Part shown: piece by piece, positions 6,737-12,822 of the stretch
Numbering within the stretch: the first letter of the stretch is position 1
How the letters are laid out: the number at the start of each line of letters is the position of its first letter
Assembly: GCA_005777415.1 (NCBI GenBank)
Contig: SXMI01000125.1
Location: 1 to 14,242, forward strand
Direction: 5' to 3'
Source of the DNA: Actinomycetota bacterium
GTDB lineage: Bacteria > Actinomycetota > Acidimicrobiia > Acidimicrobiales > Microtrichaceae
Length of the DNA: 14,242 nt
Notes under the pieces: model-generated
Database searches by the model: none
The model's input: only the letters and a program-made list of their open reading frames with translations
Told to the model about the DNA's origin: nothing
Translations under genes and position numbers: made by a program

Positions 6737-7596
6737 GCCTGCTCGGGGTCGGGGATGTGCGGCGACTCCTCGACGAGGTCGGGGGCACGGCCCGTCGGTC
6801 GCTCGGCCAGAACTTCGTGGCCGATCCGGGCACGGTCCGGCGCATCGTGGCGGTCGGCGACCTCCCGGCCGGCTCCCCCGTCCTGGAGGTCGGGCCCGGG
6901 CTCGGGTCGCTGACCCTTGCGCTCCTCGAGGCGGGCCATCCGGTGCTGGCCGTCGAGCAGGACGACCGACTGGCCGAGCTGCTGCCGCGGACCGTCGCCG
7001 AGCGGGCCGGTCCCTCGGCGGAGGTACAGGTCGTGTGCGGCGATGCGCTCCGCGTCGACCTGGAGGAGCTCCTGGTCGGCCCGCCCGGGCCGTGGGCGCT
7101 CGTGGCGAACCTGCCCTACAACGTCGCCGTCCCGATCCTGCTGCGGGTGCTCGCCGAGGTGCCGCAGGTGGAGCGACTGGTGGTCATGGTGCAGGCCGAG
7201 GTGGCGGATCGACTCGTGGCCGAGCCAGGCGGCCGGACCATCGGGGTGCCGACCGTCAAGGCCGGCTGGTTCGCATCCGCCCGGACGCTGCTCCGGGTCG
7301 GACCCGAGGTGTTCGTCCCGCGGCCACGGATCGATTCGGCGGTGGTCGGGCTCACCCGTCGACCCCAACCCGATGCCGATCGGGACCTGGCGTTCTCGCT
7401 GGTGGAACGTGCGTACCACCAGCGCCGCAAGATGCTCCGGTCCACCCTGGGCGGCCTGGTGCCGATCGAGGTGTTCGCGGCCGCCGGTGTGGACCCGACG
7501 GATCGGCCCGAGCAACTCGGCGTCGGGGACTGGGCCGGGTTGGCCCGGGCGCTCGGCGGGGCCGACGGAGCGAATCGGGCCGGGGGAGCGTCGTAG
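6733..7596 (+). CDS. rsmA: 16S rRNA (adenine1518-N6/adenine1519-N6)-dimethyltransferase
   Basis: 287 residues, normal length for RsmA/KsgA. It transfers four methyl groups from S-adenosylmethionine to two adjacent adenines in the 3'-terminal hairpin of 16S rRNA, a late 30S assembly checkpoint. Signatures: RRSLGQNFVADP (21-32), SAM motif I VLEVGPGLGSLTLALLE (50-66), acidic AVEQDDRLAE (73-82), GDALRVDL (103-110), catalytic motif IV NLPYN (126-130), MVQAEVADRL (152-161), FVPRPRIDSAVVGL (194-207) and RAYHQRRKMLRSTL (226-239). The GVPTVKAGWF form (171-180) is like actinobacterial orthologues. The GTG start at 6733 overlaps the stop of the membrane-protein gene (GTGA). Its own TAG stop forms the first three bases of the -10-like hexamer of ispE. 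Confidence 0.96.
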   Translation: MSLLGVGDVRRLLDEVGGTARRSLGQNFVADPGTVRRIVAVGDLPAGSPVLEVGPGLGSLTLALLEAGHPVLAVEQDDRLAELLPRTVAERAGPSAEVQVVCGDALRVDLEELLVGPPGPWALVANLPYNVAVPILLRVLAEVPQVERLVVMVQAEVADRLVAEPGGRTIGVPTVKAGWFASARTLLRVGPEVFVPRPRIDSAVVGLTRRPQPDADRDLAFSLVERAYHQRRKMLRSTLGGLVPIEVFAAAGVDPTDRPEQLGVGDWAGLARALGGADGANRAGGAS

Positions 7597-7599
7597 GCT
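7594..7599 (+). promoter_or_regulatory. Candidate -10 for ispE, leaderless, overlapping the rsmA stop
   Basis: TAGGCT fits TANNNT. Its first three bases are the rsmA stop codon, and it ends eight bases before the ispE GTG. It could give ispE a leaderless message of its own in addition to read-through from tatD-rsmA. No -35 was identified inside rsmA. Confidence 0.35.
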
Positions 7600-7607
7600 C
7601 GCCGACC

Positions 7608-8345
7608 GTGACCGTCGAGGTGCTCGCCCCCGCCAAGTTGACCTTGAGCCTGCGGGTGACCGGCCGCCGTGACGACGGCTTCCACCTCCTCGACGCCGAG
7701 ATGGTGAGCCTCGATCTGGTCGATGTCCTGCGTATCCGGCCCGTGGACGGGCCCTCGTCGCTGCGCGTGGTCGGACCGGAGGGTCCCCGGCGGACCGATC
7801 CCGACGACCTGGTGCTGCGGGCCCTGGCCCACTGCGGCCGGTCCGCCGAGGTCGACCTGGAGAAGCGGATCCCCGCCGGCGCCGGGCTCGGGGGCGGGAG
7901 CTCCGACGCCGCCGCCGTGTTGCGGTGGGCGGCGGGGAACGACCCCGCCGGGGTGGACCCGGTCGACGCGGCGAGGCTCGGGGCCGACGTCGCGTTCTGC
8001 GTGCGGGGTGGTCGGGCCCGGGTCCGGGGGATCGGCGAGCAGCTCGAGCCCCTGCCCCACGTGGAGCGGACGCTCACGCTCCTGACGCCGGCGCTGCACT
8101 GCTCGACGCCGGTGGTCTACCGGACCTGGGACGAGCTCGGCGGGCCGACGGGCGGGTCCGGCAACGATCTGGAACCGGCGGCGCTGGCGGCGTACCCGGA
8201 GCTCGCCGACGCCCGGGACGAGCTGGCTGCGGCGACCGGTCTGCAGCCGAGGCTGGCGGGCAGCGGGTCGACGTGGTTCGTCGAGGGTGACTTCCCCGGT
8301 CCGGGTCGGTTGGTGGCGCACACCACGCCGGCCTTCGGGGTCTGA
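7608..8345 (+). CDS. ispE: 4-diphosphocytidyl-2-C-methyl-D-erythritol kinase
   Basis: 245 residues, shorter than most IspE (about 280-310), though all the motifs are present. This GHMP kinase phosphorylates CDP-methylerythritol with ATP in the MEP route to isoprenoids, including the undecaprenyl carrier used by the polysaccharide genes nearby. Signatures: APAKLTLSLRVTGRRDDGFH (7-26) with the active-site Lys 10; the GHMP ATP loop PAGAGLGGGSSDAAAVLR (89-106); LGADVAFCVRGGRARVRGIG (124-143) with the catalytic Asp about 127; GNDLEP (185-190); and the C-terminal LAGSGSTWFV (216-225). GTG 7608 is chosen because the family N-terminus begins just before APAKL. An upstream extension would overlap rsmA. 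There is no Shine-Dalgarno, but TAGGCT lies eight bases upstream. The TGA falls inside an 18-bp palindrome. Confidence 0.94.
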   Translation: MTVEVLAPAKLTLSLRVTGRRDDGFHLLDAEMVSLDLVDVLRIRPVDGPSSLRVVGPEGPRRTDPDDLVLRALAHCGRSAEVDLEKRIPAGAGLGGGSSDAAAVLRWAAGNDPAGVDPVDAARLGADVAFCVRGGRARVRGIGEQLEPLPHVERTLTLLTPALHCSTPVVYRTWDELGGPTGGSGNDLEPAALAAYPELADARDELAAATGLQPRLAGSGSTWFVEGDFPGPGRLVAHTTPAFGV

Positions 8346-8356
8346 GCGCTCAGACC
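8339..8356. terminator. Perfect 18-bp palindrome at the ispE / bS22 convergent junction
   Basis: GGTCTGAGCGCTCAGACC is a perfect palindrome. As RNA it folds to a 7-bp stem with a GCGC loop. It contains the ispE stop codon (8343-8345) and ends eight bases before the stop of the convergent bS22-like gene. No U-tract follows. It is best read as a two-way 3'-end hairpin; a protein operator is possible but unsupported. Confidence 0.5.
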
Positions 8357-8363
8357 GCCGGGA

Positions 8364-8465
8364 TCACTTGCCGCGGGCTCGACGCTGGTGCCGCGTCCGG
8401 CGGAGCAGCTTCTTGTGCTTCTTCTTGCGCATCCGCTTGCGGCGCTTCTTGATCAGCGATCCCAT
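8364..8465 (-). CDS. bS22-like ribosomal protein (AURKAIP1/COX24-domain, 33 aa)
   Basis: A 33-residue, extremely basic protein that begins MGSLIKKRRKRMRKKKHKKL and ends RARGK, made almost only of Lys, Arg, Leu and His. This is the hallmark of the bacterial AURKAIP1/COX24-domain proteins, one of which was seen in the mycobacterial 30S subunit and named bS22. It is likely a structural protein binding 16S rRNA near the decoding region. The ATG is at 8463-8465 and the TGA at 8364-8366, minus strand. It is easily missed because it is short and lies convergent to ispE. A -10-like TAGGGT nine bases upstream of the ATG, with no good Shine-Dalgarno, suggests a leaderless or near-leaderless message. 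Recognition is by residue pattern and length from memory, not by alignment. Confidence 0.85.
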   Translation of the reverse strand: MGSLIKKRRKRMRKKKHKKLLRRTRHQRRARGK

Positions 8466-8474
8466 GGCTCGCCC

Positions 8475-8480
8475 ACCCTA
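8475..8480 (-). promoter_or_regulatory. Candidate -10 for the bS22-like gene
   Basis: On the minus strand TAGGGT fits TANNNT and ends nine bases before the ATG, giving a leader of zero to three bases. It shares the 139-base divergent gap (8466-8604) with the promoter of the Wzz-like gene. Confidence 0.4.
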
Positions 8481-8535
8481 GAGGTTGGTGGCCACCCGCG
8501 GGCAAGTCGGCGCTCAGGTGGGGCGGGGGCGAGGT

Positions 8536-8563
8536 TTCGACCGGGAGGGGTCACCGTTACACT
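8536..8563 (+). promoter_or_regulatory. Candidate promoter of the Wzz-like/flippase operon
   Basis: A -35-like TTCGAC (8536-8541) is followed after 16 bases by TACACT (8558-8563), a good TANNNT -10. The start site would be near 8570, leaving a leader of about 35 bases that carries GAGGAG (8591-8596) eight bases before the GTG at 8605. This is one of the better-formed conventional promoters in the window. Confidence 0.5.
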
Positions 8564-8604
8564 CGCCAAATCGGGCTGGGGCGCCTGAACGAGGAGCGTG
8601 ACGG

Positions 8605-9951
8605 GTGAGCACACCCATGGCCAGATCCAACGAGATGGTCGTCGCGGGCGTGGGTGAGCCCGCGGTCGACGAGCGCCGGCGCTCGCTCCGGCTGTCCAAG
8701 GTCCAGGCGCTCGTCGTGGTCCTCTCGTCGGTGGTGCTGGCGGCCCTGGTCGTCGGACTGATCTCGGTGCAGCCGCCCATCTACCAGACCACCCGGTCCG
8801 TGATCGTCCTGTCCGGGGCCAACCCGAACGACAACGAGGTGCTGGCCCGGGCGCTCGAGAGCATCATCACCTCGCCCGGACTGGCGGCCGAGATCAAGCG
8901 CCGGGGCGAGCTCGACATGTCGATCGACGAGATCAAGGGGATGATCTCGGTCTCCCGTGACCCGCTCTCGCCGTTCATGGCGGTGATCTCGTCGAGCCCG
9001 TCCCAGGAGAAGTCGGAGCTGGTCTCGGCGCAGGTCGTCCCGGCGCTCCGTGACGTCTTCGACGCCAACCAGCGGGAGATCCCCGTCGAGCAGCGCATCC
9101 CCGGGCCGATCTTCCAGGAGATCTACGCCTTCCCGCTGCAGCAGACCACCACTGTCCCGCTGTGGTTCGGTGCCGTGTTCGGCGCCCTGATCGGTGGACT
9201 GGTCCCGTACCTGTTCTTCCTCTACCGGAACCTCCGCAAGCCGGTCGTCAGCTCCGCCCAGGACGTGACCGAGGCCATCGACCTGCCGATCCTGGTGAAG
9301 GTGCCGGCGCTGAGCGGCCGGGGCAGCAACGCGCAGGACGCCGTGTCCAGCGTCATCGCCGCTGTGGAGCGGCTGAGCCTGAACGAGCCGATCCACCGGC
9401 TGGTCCTGGTCGGGGCCGACGACGGCCCGGACCGGGCCCAGCTGGCACTGGCGCTGTCGCTCGTGATCGCCCGGAGCTTCGGCCAGCCGGTGGCGCTCGT
9501 CGACGCCGACCTCGAGCACGGCGTGCTGACCGACCTGGTCGGCGCCGACGACGTGGCGGGGCTGGCCGAGTGCCTGAGCGGACAGCTCGAGTCGAACGCC
9601 GCGCTGCTCACCCTGACCGACACACAGCTGCCCAAGGCGCTCGACGGGCTCGACGTGCCGCCGGGCATGGTCCGGTTCCTCGGTGCGGGCGTCGATCGCA
9701 GTCGCAACATGCTGCGGATGCGGTCGTCGTTCAACGCCGTGCTCGACGGCATGGCCGGCCGCTACGTGGTGATCGTGAACGGGCCGAAGGTGCCGGGACC
9801 GGTCCCCACCTCGCAGCTCCTGTCCCTCGCCGACGCCACGCTCATGGTGGTGGCCGAGGGCCAGACCAGCCTCACCGACGCCCGATCCGCCGGGGACACG
9901 CTCAAGTCCTTCAGCGGCGGGTCGGCGGGCGTGGTGGTCCTCCGCCGCTAG
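8605..9951 (+). CDS. Wzz-like chain-length determinant with degenerate BY-kinase domain
   Basis: 448 residues. TM1 lies at about 34-56, followed by an outside segment of about 125 residues, TM2 at about 184-206, and then a cytoplasmic ATPase-like domain. That is the layout of polysaccharide co-polymerases of the Wzc/CapAB type. The P-loop position reads LVGADDGPDRAQLALAL (268-284), with no GK[ST]. Walker A' is kept as ALVDADLEHG (297-306). Walker B reads YVVIVNGPKV (387-396), where the usual Asp is Asn. No tyrosine cluster is present at the C-terminus. An active tyrosine kinase is therefore unlikely; a scaffold controlling chain length or export is more likely. GTG 8605 is supported by GAGGAG eight bases upstream. 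It is two bases from the flippase gene and has the same architecture as the C-terminal half of the 2472-5408 fusion. Confidence 0.85.
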   Translation: MSTPMARSNEMVVAGVGEPAVDERRRSLRLSKVQALVVVLSSVVLAALVVGLISVQPPIYQTTRSVIVLSGANPNDNEVLARALESIITSPGLAAEIKRRGELDMSIDEIKGMISVSRDPLSPFMAVISSSPSQEKSELVSAQVVPALRDVFDANQREIPVEQRIPGPIFQEIYAFPLQQTTTVPLWFGAVFGALIGGLVPYLFFLYRNLRKPVVSSAQDVTEAIDLPILVKVPALSGRGSNAQDAVSSVIAAVERLSLNEPIHRLVLVGADDGPDRAQLALALSLVIARSFGQPVALVDADLEHGVLTDLVGADDVAGLAECLSGQLESNAALLTLTDTQLPKALDGLDVPPGMVRFLGAGVDRSRNMLRMRSSFNAVLDGMAGRYVVIVNGPKVPGPVPTSQLLSLADATLMVVAEGQTSLTDARSAGDTLKSFSGGSAGVVVLRR

Positions 9952-9953
9952 TC

Positions 9954-11507
9954 GTGGCCGACGGGCAGGGAGGGCCGGGCCCCGGCCCCGGCGACGGTCG
10001 GGGCGGGACTCCGCCGGGCGACGACACGGTCGACGTGACCACGCTCGAGGAGCGCTCGGGCGGCAACGACGGCGCCTCGCTGGGCACGACCGCGAGTCGG
10101 GGGTTCCTCTGGGCGAACCTCGGGATCTTCACGAGGTACGTCCTGGCGATCGTGCTGGCAGCGGTGATGGCGCGGGTGCTGCCCGACGCGGACTACGAGG
10201 TGATGGTCACGCTCCTGCTGCTCGTCTTCTACTTCGACAACGCCCTGGACCTGGGCATGGGTGCGGCGCTGGTCTACGAGCAGGAGGAGGGACTGAGCGA
10301 CCGGGTGCAGGTGGCGTTCACCGCCAACGTCCTGCTCGGCGGGGTGCTCGGGGTGCTCGCCGTCCTGATCGCGCCGCTGATCGGGGCGTACTTCCAGGCC
10401 GAGGCCTACGTGGGGGTGTTCCGGGCCTTCGCCGTGGTCGTGGTGCTCTCGGCGCTGAACACCGTCCCCTGGTCGTTGTTCATGCGGAACATGGACTTCC
10501 GCCGCCGCTCGTTGGTCGAGATCACCCGGGATGTCACGCGCGTCGGGCTGACGATCGTGCTGGCCCTCGCCGGGTGGGGCGCCTGGTCCGTGATCGCCGG
10601 ATTCGTGGCCTCCAACACGGTGACGCTGGTGCTCACCTGGACGCTGCTGCGCTTCTGGCCGACGCTCCGGTGGAACCTCACGATCGTCCGGGAACTCTTC
10701 GGCTACGCGTGGAAGGTCGCCGGCAACCGGGTGCTCGGGGTCCTGGCGCTGAACGGCGACTACTTCATCGTCGGGAACCGCAACAACGCCCAGTACGCCA
10801 CCTACTACCAGGCGTTCCGTCTGCCCGAGTTCGTGATGGGCGCACAGTTGAACGGGCTGTCGGCGGTGCTGTTCCCGATGTTCTCGAGGATCCGCTCCGA
10901 GGGCCCCGAGGCACTCCGGCAGGGGATGTACCGGTCGCTCCGTCTGGTGGCGCTGTTCTCGTTCCCCGTCGGCGTGGGGTTGGCGCTCGTGGCCCGGGAC
11001 TCGTTCACCCTGCTCTACGGCGACGCCAACGAGGTCGGGATCCGCACCATGGAGGTGATCGCCCTGGCGGGTGCGGTCACCGGGCTGGGGTTCGCCACCG
11101 GCGACCTGCTGATGGCCATCAACCGACCGGGGGTCCTGCTGCGGATCAACGCCGTGATGGTGCCGGTGATGCTGGTGGCCATGTGGTTCGTCGCCCCGGA
11201 GGGCGTGGTCTGGGTGGCCACGGTCCACCTGGTCATCCAGATCGTGTTCATCACCGTTCGCCAGGTGGTGGTGGACCGACTCATCGGGGCCAGGGACCTG
11301 ACGGCGCTGGCCTGCGTGGTCCCGGGTCTCCTGGTGGCCGCGGCCGTGCTCGCCGCCGGTCTGCCCGTGCGCCTGGCGACCTCCGGCGGGTGGTGGTCGA
11401 TGGTCGCGATCGTCGCCGCCGGTGGCCTGGGTGGGCTCCTCGCCCTGCTCGCCGTGCCGGCGGCCCGTCGGGAGGTGCTCGACGTGGTCGCCAAGGTGCG
11501 GGGCTGA
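9954..11507 (+). CDS. Wzx-like oligosaccharide flippase (MOP/PST superfamily)
   Basis: 517 residues. After a Gly/Pro/Asp-rich, soluble head of about 45 residues comes a polytopic membrane protein with roughly 12-14 hydrophobic segments. It opens with the typical GFLWANLGIFTRYVLAIV (50-67) and continues with VMARVLPDADYEVMV and an FYFDNALDLGMGAALVYEQE-type loop. The head and the loops carry few charged residues, typical of PST/Wzx transporters that move lipid-linked repeat units across the membrane. GTG 9954 begins two bases after the stop of the Wzz-like gene, so the two are co-transcribed and probably coupled; no separate Shine-Dalgarno is evident. The long head is unusual for Wzx and may mean a later GTG is used (a GTG lies near 10035). 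Cargo cannot be told from sequence; the neighbours favour a surface polysaccharide unit over lipid II. Confidence 0.88.
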   Translation: MADGQGGPGPGPGDGRGGTPPGDDTVDVTTLEERSGGNDGASLGTTASRGFLWANLGIFTRYVLAIVLAAVMARVLPDADYEVMVTLLLLVFYFDNALDLGMGAALVYEQEEGLSDRVQVAFTANVLLGGVLGVLAVLIAPLIGAYFQAEAYVGVFRAFAVVVVLSALNTVPWSLFMRNMDFRRRSLVEITRDVTRVGLTIVLALAGWGAWSVIAGFVASNTVTLVLTWTLLRFWPTLRWNLTIVRELFGYAWKVAGNRVLGVLALNGDYFIVGNRNNAQYATYYQAFRLPEFVMGAQLNGLSAVLFPMFSRIRSEGPEALRQGMYRSLRLVALFSFPVGVGLALVARDSFTLLYGDANEVGIRTMEVIALAGAVTGLGFATGDLLMAINRPGVLLRINAVMVPVMLVAMWFVAPEGVVWVATVHLVIQIVFITVRQVVVDRLIGARDLTALACVVPGLLVAAAVLAAGLPVRLATSGGWWSMVAIVAAGGLGGLLALLAVPAARREVLDVVAKVRG

Positions 11508-11529
11508 GCTGGCCCCGGGCGGCGCTCAG
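11504..11529. terminator. Inverted repeat at the flippase / GNAT convergent junction
   Basis: CTGAGC (11504-11509) and GCTCAG (11524-11529) form 6-bp arms around a 14-base GC-rich loop. The arms overlap the stop codons of both convergent genes, which are only 18 bases apart. There is no U-tract. It is weaker than the palindrome after ispE but uses the same TGAGC stop context. Confidence 0.35.
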
Positions 11530-12593
11530 TCCGACCCGCGGCCGATCCGTTCCCGGGCCGATACGACCATGGGAGCGACGCGGCGCCACGCGGCCGCGGC
11601 GGCGGCGACCGCCCGACCGCTGGGGCCCACGCCGAAGCGGACCCGGACGAGCTCGCGGGTGGCCGTGGCCCAGTCCTGCTTGTAGGACTCATCGCCCCGG
11701 AGCAGGTCGTACTCGTCCCGCCCGGAGGCGGTGGCGGCGAGCACCACGTCGGCCCGGACGACCGATCCGGCGCCCCGCCACTCCCGGTCGAGGGACCGGC
11801 CGGCCTGGTAGAACGCCACGCCCGTCGGGGTGAGGAGGTCCCACTCGGTGGCGACGACGGTGCCGTTCTCGGTCCGGGCCTCGGTGGCCCAGATCTCGCC
11901 CCGGGCCAGGCCGACCGCCGCAGCCGCACGGAAGCGGGCCCAGGCGCCGAGGAATCCCGAGTGCTCACCCCATCGTCCGTCGTGGAGGCGGGCCAGGTCG
12001 TCGAGCGCCCGGTCGACCTCGTCGGCATCTACGCGCGCGACCGTGCACCCGGACTTCTGCAACCGCTTGCGCGTCCGCGACACGGTGCTGCGCACCTGGC
12101 CGGGTCGCTCCGCCAGGTAGGCCGCGCCGTCCGGCTCGCCGCCGTCGCCGCGCAGCGAGGCCCACGGCGCGGACGTGCGGCCGATGACGTGGCGGGCCAG
12201 GCGACCGGCGAGCAGTCCGTCGGCCCGCAGGCCGTCGAGGTCCACCAGTCTCGAGCCGTCTCGGTGGAGCCAGGCGAGCACGGCGTCGACGACCTCGCGC
12301 TGTCGGTCGGGGAGCGCCACGACGTCCAGGTGGTCGGGAGCCAGTTCGCCCTGTCCGAGGCACCGGACCCGCTCGATGCCGGGCCCGAACCGGTCGACCT
12401 CGAACGCCGCCCCGCCGAGCAGCCCGTCGTCGTCCAGCAGGCAGACGATGGCCGACTCGCCCGCTGCGGCATGGTCGAGCCACCACGACCGGAGGAACGG
12501 GCTCGGGTGCTCGGCGCCGGCCGCGAGGTCGTCCCAGGCGACCGCCAGCCCGCCCAGCGAGCCCAGTCGGACGGTGCGCAACGGTCCGGTCAC
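11526..12593 (-). CDS. GNAT-superfamily acyltransferase, BioF2/CelD-like
   Basis: 355 residues. The C-terminal half carries the signature of the BioF2-like/CelD acetyltransferase group: GVAFYQAGRSLDREWRGAGS (258-277), an alpha-helix with VVRADVVLAATASG, and YDLLRGDESYKQDW (295-308). A basic patch RSTVSRTRKRLQKSG (168-182) starts the second GNAT half, as in FemAB-like double-GNAT folds. Members transfer acyl or aminoacyl groups, and genes of this group are often found beside exopolysaccharide genes. Modification of a polysaccharide precursor is therefore a reasonable but unproven role. The gene is convergent with the flippase and divergent from the sugar transferase. The GTG at 12591-12593 lacks a Shine-Dalgarno; CACACT sits seven bases upstream. 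The Ala-rich basic C-terminus (about 325-355) is low complexity. Substrate unknown. Confidence 0.8.
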   Translation of the reverse strand: MTGPLRTVRLGSLGGLAVAWDDLAAGAEHPSPFLRSWWLDHAAAGESAIVCLLDDDGLLGGAAFEVDRFGPGIERVRCLGQGELAPDHLDVVALPDRQREVVDAVLAWLHRDGSRLVDLDGLRADGLLAGRLARHVIGRTSAPWASLRGDGGEPDGAAYLAERPGQVRSTVSRTRKRLQKSGCTVARVDADEVDRALDDLARLHDGRWGEHSGFLGAWARFRAAAAVGLARGEIWATEARTENGTVVATEWDLLTPTGVAFYQAGRSLDREWRGAGSVVRADVVLAATASGRDEYDLLRGDESYKQDWATATRELVRVRFGVGPSGRAVAAAAAAWRRVAPMVVSARERIGRGSD

Positions 12594-12600
12594 GGTCGGG

Positions 12601-12606
12601 AGTGTG
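12601..12606 (-). promoter_or_regulatory. Candidate -10 for the GNAT gene, leaderless
   Basis: On the minus strand CACACT lies seven bases before the GTG start. It differs from TANNNT at the first base, as does the PNP example. No -35 was recognised. Confidence 0.3.
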
Positions 12607-12757
12607 CCCCACCTGGGTGGCCGGGTGCGAGCACCGGCCCGTGATCCGTGCAGGGGTCGATCCGGGCGGAGGTGAACCCCCGGTGGCCTGCGGGTCGGCC
12701 GGGCGGAGTCCTGACGACGCAGGAGTGATGCCTGGGGGAACTACCCGAATGTGCCCC

Positions 12758-12787
12758 TTGTGGATCGTGTGGTGACCTGCCTACCCT
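12758..12787 (+). promoter_or_regulatory. Candidate promoter of the sugar-phosphate transferase gene
   Basis: TTGTGG (12758-12763) and TACCCT (12782-12787) are 18 bases apart, a plausible -35/-10 pair. The predicted start near 12794 leaves a leader of about 30 bases that is largely taken up by the hairpin at 12799-12821. The rest of the 229-base gap from 12594 shows no other feature I can support. Confidence 0.45.
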
Positions 12788-12798
12788 GAGCGTCAGAC

Positions 12799-12821
12799 GT
12801 TCGGACGTGGGGAGTCCGGAC
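12799..12821 (+). promoter_or_regulatory. Leader hairpin holding the Shine-Dalgarno of the transferase gene
   Basis: GTTCGGAC (12799-12806) pairs with GTCCGGAC (12814-12821) over 8 bp with one G-U. The loop GTGGGGA contains most of the GGGGAG ribosome-binding site (12809-12814), and the stem ends one base before the ATG at 12823. A competing 4-bp hairpin ACGT-TCGG-ACGT (12797-12808) overlaps its left arm. Exposure of the site in the loop, or its melting, could tune translation; this is inference. Confidence 0.35.
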
Positions 12822-12822
12822 C

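Noticed and set aside
8388..8588. Small + strand frames opposite and beyond the bS22-like gene
   Set aside because: They have no Shine-Dalgarno or recognisable composition, and the minus-strand 33-residue frame explains the region better.
8605..9951. Active bacterial tyrosine kinase (Wzc/CapB)
   Set aside because: There is no Walker A Lys, the Walker B Asp is replaced by Asn, and there is no tyrosine-rich tail.
9162..9953. Upstream extension of the flippase frame starting inside the Wzz-like gene
   Set aside because: The extra 264 residues are Arg/Gly/Pro-rich shadow sequence in another frame of a clear gene. Membrane-protein character only begins after GTG 9954.
9948..11228. A 426-codon minus-strand frame opposite the flippase gene
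   Set aside because: Very rich in His, Arg, Asp and Gln with no recognisable domain; typical antisense shadow in high-GC DNA.
12594..12798. Riboswitch (for example c-di-AMP or c-di-GMP type) upstream of the transferase gene
   Set aside because: I compared the gap with remembered core motifs and saw no match. The apparent pairing GGGGT...ACCCC near 12655-12680 has a long loop and could be chance, and it lies upstream of the likely transcription start.
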